Shown here piece after piece: positions 18,901 to 27,308 of a stretch of DNA of 64,000 bases. Under the pieces are notes generated by a model. It was given only the letters and a program-made list of their open reading frames with translations, did no database searches and had not been told where the DNA came from. Source of the stretch: an uncultured Eubacteriales bacterium (GTDB lineage Bacteria; Bacillota; Clostridia; Peptostreptococcales; Anaerovoracaceae); NCBI GenBank assembly GCA_902786355.1, contig CADABZ010000010.1:1-64000 (forward strand). The letters are read 5' to 3'. The first letter of the stretch is position 1. Each line of letters begins with the position of its first letter. Position numbers and translations under genes: made by a program.

Positions 18901-19379
18901 GCTTCCTCATATGCATCCATCACATTCATGACCTCGCGCAGCTTGGACCGAAGCAGCGGATCCGCCTCCTCGTCCTCGAGTATCTCCGTAACGCCGGCGC
19001 GCGTGCATTCATTTTGCCTGAATTCAGATATGAAGTCGCTGAGCATATTGGTAAAGGTCTGCTTTCCGGCTGATCTTCTGAAAAGCTCGAATTCATCCAT
19101 ATGCTCTCTTATTATCTTCGTGAGGAGCATGAACCTTCCGAATCTGTCGAGCATGTTGACGGATTCCCTTCCCTGCTCGGTCAGAAGCCTCAGGCCCAGG
19201 CGGTTCATCGACATTATCTCTATGTCGAACAGACAGTCCCTGCCTGTTATCTTCAGCGCCTGCTCTTCGGCGACCAGGGTATACTGATTAGGCACTATAA
19301 CAATGGCTTCACCTTCTATATTGCTGTAGATGAAGCGCTCCTTGTCTATATTCTCTCTGCCTGCGTAAAGTCTGAGCAA
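15936..19379 (-). CDS. addB: AddB-like helicase/nuclease subunit with Fe-S nuclease domain
   Basis: The 1147-residue protein matches AddB: IVIVPNQYTLVAEEQAL and helicase-like segments in the first 600 residues. The C-terminal part is a PD-(D/E)XK nuclease: GKIDRSD, RIIDYKTG, with the cluster cysteines in YFECPFRYF and CTYCSYKPVC. AddAB resects double-strand breaks for recombination. TTG 19379 is chosen as start because GGAGG stands 7 nt upstream. In the usual P-loop position the sequence reads GRENIDKE (7-14), so the Walker A of AddB is degenerate. No addA gene is adjacent or elsewhere in the window. Confidence 0.88.
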   Translation of the reverse strand: MLRLYAGRENIDKERFIYSNIEGEAIVIVPNQYTLVAEEQALKITGRDCLFDIEIMSMNRLGLRLLTEQGRESVNMLDRFGRFMLLTKIIREHMDEFELFRRSAGKQTFTNMLSDFISEFRQNECTRAGVTEILEDEEADPLLRSKLREVMNVMDAYEEAASGKYMDSEEYIDDYISAMAESSLLKGRSIWIYGYDSITPKFARACLELAKSAASVNFILNRSEEFLDESIESMFRRQCGEQGIDFDCIEIGDEYTSKKSRTVQTIEERLFTNVPESADFVPEDLTMVCAANPYCEAESAAAYIWHLVRDLGYRMRDIQVIANDEGAMHPIIRRVFDEYGLPVFMDSARNITDTAPVSFIVNLLWFLIYNNNSQYMFAMLKTGLAGVSDEETEALENYVRSYHIKGTMWDRDFRYGEESLGAEAFRELNSLRAELSARIKGLRDMTSGGSFDVREFTSAFRRYLDTVWDLTAEVTRMADEEEALGFVDEAQRTSESYDKAMELLDQITEIMGDTKLDLAEFTDIYTAGLTNVEVGVIPPTADGLSVGTMIRTRPRPIRAAVILGANEGTLPMQHSPEGLFSVDEARYFEEKGFELGSLMKIKQSEENAAMYRMMSKPSEKLYISWSLTDADGGEALPSTVIESLRTLYPDAEVLKDVVSAGWGSAQITSAAASSAGAAQMTAGDTVNTPEESMRHLIGRIKDRNAPEKADSLMRAMIAWYDAKRRGDLGRMLAAAADENEQELLGRNISGKLFGRSDGSLVLSASSINSYFECPFRYFVERGLRPQEERDFSSDPRSIGDAYHECLMGVARRLLGDRKILDAVAEARRARAEQSGGADGPEISDTDGSEAGSAAGSEGDVYALIARMVDEELSRIAADYQGGLFVSAGSEKYRMDRIREICTGAARAMADQLSADSVIDAVFEEDFNRKGGFEPVTLEVDGQKVYVEGKIDRSDILNVEGQKRVRIIDYKTGSDSLNVWKMRNGYKMQLMIYMISASSGDLEPAGLFYSNIKDPIEGIDGKTAKAAAEIAGREPGDTYKLRGKYIDDPGVLGAMPAEMLAGGRSAKDRSISREDYESLRHDVLKRIEETAAGIMRGDIGIHPFREGAGKLACTYCSYKPVCRRDREYTKNTAREIGPEPKEDKSKEA

Positions 19380-19542
19380 TTCATTTCCTCCGGAAGCATT
19401 CTCAGTTATTATACCCGGAAACACCGCACATCGGCCGGGCATATCTGCACGATCCCCAGCCGAATGTATTCTCAGATATTATATCAGAGCAAACCAGCCT
19501 TCTCAATCAGCCACCACAGAGTCTATGCAGTATCATCCAGAA

Positions 19543-19845
19543 GGGACTTTTTCGAAAAAGTCTACAAAATCAGAGCAATTTTATAATATATGTAGAAAAT
19601 TTGCGTGATTCACCAGCACACATTTTTATACATCGATACAAGGTCGTCGCACTAGTTGATCACCGGCACTGGCGAAACGGCGAAAGACTTGAAAATACAG
19701 GCTTTCAGGCATCCATCCTTTTTCCTGGGAGACTGATGCGATAATGCTATCGAGCAGCGCGTTCATGACTTCAGATGTATGCCTTTTATTTTTCTACATA
19801 TATCGCAAAATTGATTCAGTTTTGTATACTTTTTGAAAAAACTCC
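19543..19845. mobile_element. MITE-like element A (~303 bp, ~55-bp terminal inverted repeats)
   Basis: Left end 19543-19599 (GGGACTTTTTCG... ATATATGTAGAAAA) and right end 19789-19845, reversed (GGAGTTTTTTCAAAAAG... ATATATGTAGAAAAA), match over about 55 bp. It encodes no protein. A second element with the same ends and nearly the same length lies at 39635-39933; the interiors differ. The remaining gap to about 19955 shows no gene. Confidence 0.75.
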
Positions 19846-19955
19846 TCACAGCAAGCTCATACAGCATATCTGATGGCGAATAACTATGCCTGCATATGTA
19901 TAATCATTTATTTCGGCAAAAAACATGTTATCTCCCGGAAACTTCAGAGTCGTTT

Positions 19956-20123
19956 TTAATCGGGCTTTAACAAAGCAGCCACACCAACAGTAAGCTTTCT
20001 TGTATTCCTCCCCTCATCCAGACAAATCGTGTAAATAATGCTGATAGCCAGCGCCTCGTCTTGATTTCCAGCTTCAAACACCCCATTGTTGCGGGATATG
20101 TTTTCAGCTATAATATAGCGCAT
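19956..20123 (-). CDS. Possible small protein or gene remnant (55 aa)
   Basis: A minus-strand frame starting at ATG 20123 encodes MRYIIAENISRNNGVFEAG and then EALAISIIYTICLDEGRNT, which reads like real protein sequence. There is no ribosome-binding site, and its start overlaps the start codon and promoter of the plus-strand HAD gene. It could be a leftover gene end next to the MITE-like element. Family unknown. Confidence 0.3.
   Translation of the reverse strand: MRYIIAENISRNNGVFEAGNQDEALAISIIYTICLDEGRNTRKLTVGVAALLKPD
20086..20114 (+). promoter_or_regulatory. Promoter of the HAD gene giving a leaderless transcript
   Basis: TTGTTG (20086-20091), a 17-bp spacer and TATAAT (20109-20114) place the transcript start at or next to ATG 20122. 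No Shine-Dalgarno sequence is present. Confidence 0.7.
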
Positions 20124-20799
20124 GGGTAAGAAATTTTTTATTTTTGATTTTGACGGGACTTTAGTCAACACCAACGATATAATCGTTGAATCATGGCAGG
20201 CGGTCTTCGAGCGTTACCTGGGTCACACTGTTCCAAGGCGCAGGATAGAAGCGACTTTTGGAGAGATCCTTGCATACTCCATCAGCCAGCTGATACCTGA
20301 TGCTCCGGTGAGCGAGGTCGTGGATTATTACCGCGCATATCAGGATGCTCATCAGGGCGGCAAAGTTTATGTGTTCGATGGTATCAGGGAGCTGCTGACC
20401 TCTCTCAGAGAGCGCGGCTGCATGATAGGAGTGGCGACATCGAGGACTTCATACAGCTACGGCAACTACATGCGTCAGCTTGGCCTCGAGGATCTGGTCG
20501 ATGCTTCGGTCACCATGAATGATGTGACAAAACACAAGCCTGATCCTGAGACTCTTACAGCTACTCTCAGGAAACTCGCCGGTCTCCCGGACACAGCAGA
20601 GGAGCTGCCGGCTCAGCTTCTCAGCGAGGCTGTCATGATAGGCGATACCAAGTATGACGTCGGGTGTGCGAACAATGCAGGCGTAGACAGCGTTCTCGTC
20701 GGCTGGAGCCACTATATCGACGAAGAAGATATGGCAGCTTGCGGTTTTGCACCGACACACAAGGTGAAGGATCCGGCCGAGCTGCTGGATCTCGTATAA
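20122..20799 (+). CDS. HAD-family hydrolase (phosphoglycolate phosphatase-like)
   Basis: The 225-residue HAD phosphatase has motif I FDFDGTLV (nucleophile Asp9, acid Asp11), motif II ATSRTS, motif III KHKPDPE and motif IV GDTKYD, with a helical cap between about 20 and 85. This is the Gph/PpaX-type layout; such enzymes remove phosphate from small metabolites or hydrolyse pyrophosphate. The substrate is not predictable here. The ATG lies about 7 nt past the -10 box and lacks a ribosome site, so the mRNA is probably leaderless. Confidence 0.85.
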   Translation: MGKKFFIFDFDGTLVNTNDIIVESWQAVFERYLGHTVPRRRIEATFGEILAYSISQLIPDAPVSEVVDYYRAYQDAHQGGKVYVFDGIRELLTSLRERGCMIGVATSRTSYSYGNYMRQLGLEDLVDASVTMNDVTKHKPDPETLTATLRKLAGLPDTAEELPAQLLSEAVMIGDTKYDVGCANNAGVDSVLVGWSHYIDEEDMAACGFAPTHKVKDPAELLDLV

Positions 20800-20875
20800 A
20801 CAGCAAGGCGATCCGGAAATCGCCGGATCCCGAATAAACAGCAAGGCGATCCGGAAATATGTGCCGGATCTCATA
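20796..20875. repeat. Imperfect tandem repeat after the HAD gene
   Basis: Two copies of ATAAACAGCAAGGCGATCCG followed by GAAAT and GCCGGATC stand head to tail, about 38 bp each. Each can form a GATCCGG/CCGGATC hairpin. The first copy includes the HAD stop codon. Confidence 0.8.
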
Positions 20876-20891
20876 TAACCAAGGAGGAAAC

Positions 20892-22011
20892 ATGTTACAG
20901 CTTGATGAAATCAGAAGCCAGCTTCCTGCTATGCGCGAGCAGATCGAGGAAGTGGGAGGTTATCTTTGACCCGGCGGGTCTTGCTAAAAGGATAAAAGAG
21001 CTTGAGGACGAAAGTCTGAAGCCGGGATTCTGGGATGATCAGAAGAGCGCTCAGAAGGTCCTCAAGGAGAAGAAATCTCTCGAGGACAGACTCGGGACTT
21101 ATACCAGACTCTCTGAAGAGCTTGAAGAGATCCCTGAGCTTATTGAGATCGCGGAAGAGCTCGAAGATGAAGATGAAGCAAAGACAGTCATTAAGAGCTT
21201 TGACAATATCCGCGATGAGCTTGAGGAACTCAAGACAAGGATGCTTCTGTCCGGCAAGTACGACGGCAAGGATGCCATCCTCAGCATCCACTCAGGCACC
21301 GGCGGAGTCGATGCCAACGACTGGGCGGAAATGCTCGAGAGGATGTATCTCAGATATTGCGAGAAGAAGGGCTTTAAGACAAAGATACTCGACAGACAGG
21401 ATGATGTGGATTACGGCATCAAGAGTTCCACGATCCTCGTGACCGGAGACAACGCCTATGGTTTTCTCAAGTCAGAGACAGGCGTTCACAGACTTGTGCG
21501 TATATCGCCTTTCAACGCCATGGGCAAAAGGCAGACGTCTTTTGCTGCAGTTGAGGTCGTTCCGGACATCGGTGATGACATTGAGGTCAACATCAATCCG
21601 TCTGATCTCAAGATCGACACTTACAGGTCGGGCGGCGCCGGCGGACAGCACGTCAACACTACAGACTCCGCTGTCAGGATCACGCATCTGCCGACAGGTA
21701 TCGTTGTCACCTGCCAGAACGAGCGCTCTCAGATCATGAACCGCGAGGTAGCCATGAAGATCCTCGTCTCCAAGCTTACCAAGATAGCCGAGGAAGCTCA
21801 CAAAGAGAACCTCAACGAGATCAAGGGCGATCAGTCAATGGCAACATGGGGTTCGCAGATCAGAAACTATGTGTTCCAGCCATATACCATGGTCAAGGAT
21901 ACCAGGACAGGCGCCGAGGTCGGCAATGTAGACGCTGTCATGGACGGTGATCTCGATGTCTTCATAAGAGCCAAGCTCTCTCAGGACGCAGCCGCAAAAA
22001 CCCAGGGTTAA
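20892..22011 (+). CDS. prfB: Peptide chain release factor 2 (programmed +1 frameshift)
   Basis: RF2 recognises UGA and UAA and releases the finished peptide. Translation starts at ATG 20892 behind AAGGAGGAAAC, reads 25 codons to CTT 20964-20966, meets an in-frame TGA (20967-20969), and must shift +1 to continue with GAC at 20968. The joined protein has 372 residues. It carries the anticodon-like SPF in RISPFNAMG and the catalytic GGQ in GGAGGQHVNTT. The frameshift lets RF2 level control its own synthesis, a known mechanism in many bacteria. Confidence 0.96.
20954..20970 (+). other. prfB +1 frameshift site
   Basis: An internal Shine-Dalgarno-like GGGAGG (20954-20959) stands just before TAT CTT TGA C (20961-20970), the classic RF2 slippage arrangement. 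Confidence 0.95.
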
Positions 22012-22087
22012 TATCCGCATTGATCATGGTCAGCCGCCAGCGGAATGAACGGCGAACGGCCCTCTTAACCGAATAAACCGAAAGCAA

Positions 22088-22129
22088 AACGCTTCAGTTG
22101 AGATCTTAGACTCGCACTGAAGCGTTTTT
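22088..22129 (+). terminator. Terminator of prfB
   Basis: AACGCTTCAGT and ACTGAAGCGTT pair around a 15-nt loop, followed by TTT. Confidence 0.85.
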
Positions 22130-22137
22130 GATGTTCA

Positions 22138-22225
22138 ATATTGTGATTTCATACCAGCAGTATGTGGCTTTGCTGGTTGCGATATTGTGATTTCGCAACA
22201 GCGGCATATGTCTTAGCTGGCTGCG
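22138..22225. repeat. 44-bp imperfect tandem repeat
   Basis: ATATTGTGATTTC begins both units (22138-22181 and 22182-22225). Each ends with a GCTGG(T/C)TGCG segment. It lies between the prfB terminator and the DUF2207 gene end. Confidence 0.75.
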
Positions 22226-22231
22226 CTGTTT

Positions 22232-24169
22232 CTACCAGCCGCCGCCTCCGCCACCGCCGGCGCCGCCGCCGGAGAAGCCGCCGCCACTGAAGCCGCCACC
22301 GCCGCTCCAGCCGCCAGAGCTGCTGCCGCCTCCGCCGCTGCCTCCGAAGAAGCCGCCGGAGCTGCTCTCAGGTATGACGATATTGTTTCTGACACTTGCT
22401 GAGCAGTCGCTCATCATGCGTCCCATCATGTAGTAATCCCATCTGTCGAGGGATGATCCGCTTCTGAGCCACTGCGGCTGTACTACAGGGATGTCTTCGA
22501 ATCTCTTGATCCATCTGTTGCTCAGTCCGAATACATAAGCGTACGGCATGATGTGATAGAAGTATTCAGGATCATCGTCAACGAGTTCTTTGAGCTGGTC
22601 AAGCTCTGCAGTCCTGATGAAATCCTTGAACCCGAGTATCCTTCCGAGGAGAGCTGTGTACTCGCTCTTTCTAGCGATAGATATTACGCTGAAGAATATC
22701 GAAATAATAGTTCCGAGTATCAGGCATACGACGATCACAGTGGCTTTGACCTTGCTCACATAGGTCAGTGCATCTGACATGAAAGGTAGAGCGCATACAC
22801 CGGCTGTGAAGAACCATACCGCCGCAAGGCTCTTGAACACAGTCTTGACCTTGGAAGTCGTGCGGATCTTATCATATACCGAATACATCAGCGCAAGAGT
22901 GAATATGATGTGGAATACAGCCCATATCGTTCCGAACAGGCCGAAGTCATCGCCGTTGAAGAATGCCCATAAGCCAAAAGCGACCGAAGGCATGACTGCC
23001 GCGAATCCGCCTGCTATCCTTGCAGCAAGCGATACAGGTGTGTTGATTGATCTGCTTCCGCTGTACATATTCTTCAGCTCGTCTCTTGCCTGTTCGTATT
23101 TTCTGCCGAAATTCACACCGAGCTTAAGGCTGCTTTTCTTCCTGGTGTTCCCATGGAAGATGCCTTTGTAGATCGTGCGTACGTATTTCGGCTCATCTTC
23201 TCCCGGCTCCTGCAGTGCAGTGAACATGAATTCACGCCTGCTGAGCTCGTTGATGGTCATATAGCCTTTGTCGGCAAGATATACGATAGTCGAGATGATA
23301 TCCTTCTGATCCGCGTTGCCGTCTATTATGTAGCCGATCTCGCCAGGAGTCAGTCCTTCAGGAGGATAAAATTCAACCGTCTTCGTCATGTGATCATCTC
23401 TGCCGTAGAGGTACCACAGCAGGAATGCTCCGACCGGTCCGAGCGCGAACAGTATAATATTCAGAAAACTTACCTTTCCGAATTCTGCTGCTCCGACCCA
23501 GTATCCCTGCGGCAGCTCGAGTGTCATGGTGACACCGTGATGAGCAGGAATATTGCTTGTCGTGATAGTGATCGTCTTTCCGTCATCGGATGTCTCGATC
23601 ACTGAATTGTCCTCATTGCCTTCAGTACCGTATGGCCCTGAGTAGACCTGGACCTTGCTGAGGTCAGCTTCCTTCGGGAGATTGATGATGCAGACTGAGC
23701 TTTCGATATCTGTCTCCCAGTCTGTAGGGACCAGATTGAGCAGGAGCATATCTTTTTCCTGATTCTGATCTTCGTACATCATGATGTCGTACGTGATGTC
23801 ATAAGGATTCTTCCCGGTAAGGGTGTAGCTTCCGCTCCCTATCTTGACCACCCTGTAGCCGCTCTGCGAGTAGGTCTCGAAGTCATAGCCAGGCACTCTG
23901 ATATTGCTGATCTTGTAGCCCTGCATCGGTATATATCTGTAGATACCGTGATGCGGAGTAATATAGTTCATATCGAGATGCTCATGGTATGCATATGTGT
24001 TGTCCTCTCCGACATCGACAACTATGTCATAGTTCTCTGTCGTCATCGTATTGTCTGCAGCATGGACATCACCCAGCGATACCGGAAGCATCATAATGAT
24101 CAGCGCCGCGATGCCAAGCACCGCCGCAGCCCTGGCTCTGAATGATCTGTGGTAGGTATCTCTGTTCAT
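22232..24169 (-). CDS. DUF2207-domain membrane protein
   Basis: The 645-residue protein has an N-terminal signal/anchor (about 13-38), an extracytoplasmic beta-rich DUF2207 domain containing HGIYRYIP, several membrane helices (about 235-255, 390-500) and a Gly/Ser-rich tail of about 35 residues. DUF2207 proteins are widespread predicted membrane proteins of unknown role, often beside LemA genes, as here. ATG 24169 follows GGAGGCTGAA, and this site overlaps the end of the upstream LemA-like gene, so the two form an operon. Confidence 0.85.
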   Translation of the reverse strand: MNRDTYHRSFRARAAAVLGIAALIIMMLPVSLGDVHAADNTMTTENYDIVVDVGEDNTYAYHEHLDMNYITPHHGIYRYIPMQGYKISNIRVPGYDFETYSQSGYRVVKIGSGSYTLTGKNPYDITYDIMMYEDQNQEKDMLLLNLVPTDWETDIESSVCIINLPKEADLSKVQVYSGPYGTEGNEDNSVIETSDDGKTITITTSNIPAHHGVTMTLELPQGYWVGAAEFGKVSFLNIILFALGPVGAFLLWYLYGRDDHMTKTVEFYPPEGLTPGEIGYIIDGNADQKDIISTIVYLADKGYMTINELSRREFMFTALQEPGEDEPKYVRTIYKGIFHGNTRKKSSLKLGVNFGRKYEQARDELKNMYSGSRSINTPVSLAARIAGGFAAVMPSVAFGLWAFFNGDDFGLFGTIWAVFHIIFTLALMYSVYDKIRTTSKVKTVFKSLAAVWFFTAGVCALPFMSDALTYVSKVKATVIVVCLILGTIISIFFSVISIARKSEYTALLGRILGFKDFIRTAELDQLKELVDDDPEYFYHIMPYAYVFGLSNRWIKRFEDIPVVQPQWLRSGSSLDRWDYYMMGRMMSDCSASVRNNIVIPESSSGGFFGGSGGGGSSSGGWSGGGGFSGGGFSGGGAGGGGGGGW

Positions 24170-24180
24170 TTCAGCCTCCG

Positions 24181-24459
24181 TTAGAGTCCTTCATCAAACT
24201 CGTCTGTATGCATCTTAGGGAAGTTGAACATATTAGCTACAATGCTGGTAGGAAAACTCTCCACCTTGTTGTTGTAATCCCTGAGGACAGCTGTCAGATA
24301 TTTTCTGGCTTTATCGATATCCTCCGGAGTGCCGGATTCCTCATATTTCATGAGTTCCTGCTCTGCAACTTCGATGCGGTTCTTCGCCTTGACCAGCGAA
24401 TTAAAGGTAAGTGCCACAAAGGCAACTACAATAATTACAAAGATTGCGATCAGCGTCAT
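24181..24459 (-). CDS. Abbreviated LemA-like protein (92 aa)
   Basis: Residues 1-22 are one membrane helix, followed by FNSLVKAKNRIEVAEQEL. The end contains DYNNKVESFPTSIVANMF, matching the characteristic end of LemA proteins. Normal LemA is about 185-200 residues; the two middle helices with the usual RRYDLIPNLV region are absent. A short charged bridge (EESGTPEDIDKARKYL) joins the ends in frame. AGGAGGTGGAACT precedes ATG 24459. It is likely a partner of the DUF2207 protein, inferred from gene order. Confidence 0.7.
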   Translation of the reverse strand: MTLIAIFVIIVVAFVALTFNSLVKAKNRIEVAEQELMKYEESGTPEDIDKARKYLTAVLRDYNNKVESFPTSIVANMFNFPKMHTDEFDEGL

Positions 24460-24474
24460 AGTTCCACCTCCTGT

Positions 24475-27258
24475 CTACGCGTTTCTGCCACAGCAATTCT
24501 TATATTTTTTGCCGGAGCCGCAAGGACATGGATCGTTTCTGCCGACCTTAGGCATATCGCGCCTTATAGTCTCCTGCTTTCCGGTTTTCTCTGCTTTCGG
24601 TGCAGCTCCCGGTAGGCTGCCACCGCCGTTTCTGCCGGACGGCTGGCTGTCGTCTTTGTACTCTTCTTTGGCTGCCGAAGTCCTGCCGCTTACGACGTTC
24701 CTTCTCTCAGTCTTGGTTGTGACAGTCACGTTGTAGCAATACTTGACTGTCTCTTCTCTGATATCTGCAACGAGCTCCTCGAACATCGCGAAGCCTTCCT
24801 GAGCGTATGCTACAGCAGGGTCCTGCTGTCCGATACCTCTGAGTCCGATACCGTCCTTGAGCTGATCCATCGCGTCGATGTGATCCATCCAGCGGTTGTC
24901 GACTACTCTGAGGAGGATCATTCTCTCGACCTCTCTCATCTGTTCAGTGCCGATCTCTTCTTCCTTCTCAGCATAAAGCTCATCGAATACAGCCTTGACA
25001 TCGTCTCTGAGCTTCTCCTCATCGAGTCCATTGATGTACTCAGGATCGTCGAAGCGCAGTCTGCCTCTTACGTTAGGAGTGATCTGCTCAAGTCCGTCAG
25101 ATACTCTCTTGAGATCCCACTCTTCCGGATATCTGGATTCGAGGACTACAGGATCGATGATACCGTCGATCAGCTCATATGTCATGTTCTGGATATAGCC
25201 GCTGACATCCTCTCCGTCGAGAACCATACGCCTCTGTCCGTAGATGATCTCACGCTGCTTGTTCATGACATTGTCGTACTGCAGGACGTATTTTCTGATA
25301 CTGAAGTTCTTGCCCTCGACCTTCTTCTGCGCGCCTTCGATCGATCTTGAGAGCATTCCTGCTTCGAGCGGTTCATCATCATCGAGTCCGACTCTCTCCA
25401 TGACACGCTGCATCCTCTCTCCTCCGAAGAGTCTCATCAGATCATCCTCGAGTGAAATGAAGAACTGTGTCGTACCAGGGTCTCCCTGACGTCCGGAACG
25501 TCCTCTCAGCTGATTGTCTATACGTCTTGATTCGTGTCTCTCAGTACCTACGATGCACAGTCCGCCGAGTGCTCTGACCTTCTCCTGCTCAGCAGCCCTC
25601 TCAGCCTTAATCTCGCTGTGCAGCTCATTGTATCTCTGTCTTGCGACTATCATATCCGGATCATCGGACTTCTCGAATCCTGTTGCAAAAGCGATCTGCT
25701 CCGGTGTGTATTCTTCCTTTCTCATGACACGGCGGGCCTCGAAGTCAGGGTTTCCGCCGAGGATGATATCGGTACCACGTCCGGCCATGTTGGTCGCGAT
25801 AGTGACCGCCCCGAGGCGGCCTGCCTCAGCGACGATCTCAGCTTCCTGCTCATGGTGCTTGGCGTTGAGCACGTTATGCTTGACACCGCGTTTCTTCAGC
25901 ATATTGCTTATGAGCTCGGATATCTCAATCGATATCGTACCTACCAGTACAGGCTGCCCTGTCTCGTGAGCCTCAACGACCTTGTTGACGATCGCTTTGT
26001 ACTTGCCGCTCTGGTGAGCATATACCGCGTCTTCCTTGTCCACTCTTACAACAGGTCTGTTGGTCGGGATGACTACTACGTCCATGTTGTAGATATCTCT
26101 GAACTCGTCTTCCTCAGTCTTGGCAGTACCTGTCATACCTGACAGCTTCTGATACATCCTGAAATAGTTCTGGAGAGTGATCGTAGCGAGGGTCTTGGAC
26201 TCGGATCTTACCTTGACGCCTTCCTTAGCCTCGATAGCCTGGTGCAGACCGTTGGAGAAACGGCGTCCGTACATAAGACGTCCGGTGAACTCATCGACGA
26301 TCAGGATCTCTCCGTCCTTGACGATATAGTCAACGTCCCTCTTCATGAGGTAGTTGGCGCGGAGTGCCTGCTGGACGTAATGGTTGAGCTCCATGTTGTC
26401 CGGGTCGGAGAAGTTGTCTATGCCGAAGTACTGCTCACAGATCTTGACACCCTGATCGGTAAGAGCGATCTGGTTGTCCTTCTCTTCGATCTTGTAGTCT
26501 CCAGGGCTGTCTTCCTTCTCCTCGACAAGAGTCTTAACGAAGGAGTTGGCATTTCTGTACATAGCACTTGAGTCCACGCCTCTGCCCGAAATGATGAGCG
26601 GAGTTCTCGCCTCATCGATAAGGATCGAGTCGACCTCGTCGACGATGGCAAAATTCAGTTCTCTCTGTGTCAGCTGCTCCTCATATGTGACCATGTTGTC
26701 ACGCAGATAGTCAAAACCGAATTCGTTATTGGTTCCGTAAGTGATGTCCGCCATATACTGCTCATGACGCTTAGGACCTTCAACAGCATGAATGACGCAT
26801 CCGACTGTCAGGCCGAGGAATGTGTAGAGCTTGCCCATCCACTCAGCGTCTCGCTTTGCCAGGTAATCATTGACGGTAACTACATGAACACCCTTGCCCT
26901 CAAGAGCATTGAGGTATGCGGCAAGAGTAGCAACCAGAGTCTTACCTTCACCGGTCTTCATCTCGGCAATACGTCCCTGATGCAGAACGACACCACCGAT
27001 GAGCTGTACTCTGAAGTGCTTCATCCCGAGGCTTCTCCATGCACCTTCACGGCATACGGCAAAAGCTTCAGGCAGGATGTCATCGAGAGTCTCGCCGTCA
27101 GCGAGCCTGTCTTTGAATTCCTGGGTCTTGCCTCTCAGCTCGTCATCAGACAGCGCCTGCATCTCTTCATCATAGGCCTCGATGCGGTCGACTATCTTTT
27201 CTATTTTCTTCACCTCTTTGGCATTAAGGTCGCCAAAGATCTTTTCCATTAAGCCCAT
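24475..27258 (-). CDS. secA: Preprotein translocase ATPase SecA
   Basis: The 927-residue SecA pushes unfolded preproteins through SecYEG using ATP. Visible: Walker A GEGKTLVA (about 102-109), [15 protein letters not shown] (DEAD-like box), preprotein cross-linking domain (about 225-370), second RecA-like domain with [10 protein letters not shown], and the C-terminal zinc motif [13 protein letters not shown] that binds SecB or phospholipid. ATG 27258 follows GAAGGGAAG. A full-length, ordinary copy. Confidence 0.97.
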   Translation of the reverse strand: MGLMEKIFGDLNAKEVKKIEKIVDRIEAYDEEMQALSDDELRGKTQEFKDRLADGETLDDILPEAFAVCREGAWRSLGMKHFRVQLIGGVVLHQGRIAEMKTGEGKTLVATLAAYLNALEGKGVHVVTVNDYLAKRDAEWMGKLYTFLGLTVGCVIHAVEGPKRHEQYMADITYGTNNEFGFDYLRDNMVTYEEQLTQRELNFAIVDEVDSILIDEARTPLIISGRGVDSSAMYRNANSFVKTLVEEKEDSPGDYKIEEKDNQIALTDQGVKICEQYFGIDNFSDPDNMELNHYVQQALRANYLMKRDVDYIVKDGEILIVDEFTGRLMYGRRFSNGLHQAIEAKEGVKVRSESKTLATITLQNYFRMYQKLSGMTGTAKTEEDEFRDIYNMDVVVIPTNRPVVRVDKEDAVYAHQSGKYKAIVNKVVEAHETGQPVLVGTISIEISELISNMLKKRGVKHNVLNAKHHEQEAEIVAEAGRLGAVTIATNMAGRGTDIILGGNPDFEARRVMRKEEYTPEQIAFATGFEKSDDPDMIVARQRYNELHSEIKAERAAEQEKVRALGGLCIVGTERHESRRIDNQLRGRSGRQGDPGTTQFFISLEDDLMRLFGGERMQRVMERVGLDDDEPLEAGMLSRSIEGAQKKVEGKNFSIRKYVLQYDNVMNKQREIIYGQRRMVLDGEDVSGYIQNMTYELIDGIIDPVVLESRYPEEWDLKRVSDGLEQITPNVRGRLRFDDPEYINGLDEEKLRDDVKAVFDELYAEKEEEIGTEQMREVERMILLRVVDNRWMDHIDAMDQLKDGIGLRGIGQQDPAVAYAQEGFAMFEELVADIREETVKYCYNVTVTTKTERRNVVSGRTSAAKEEYKDDSQPSGRNGGGSLPGAAPKAEKTGKQETIRRDMPKVGRNDPCPCGSGKKYKNCCGRNA

Positions 27259-27308
27259 AGTTATAACTTCCCTTCTTTATTTTTAGATTCCGTCATGAAT
27301 CGTAATTA

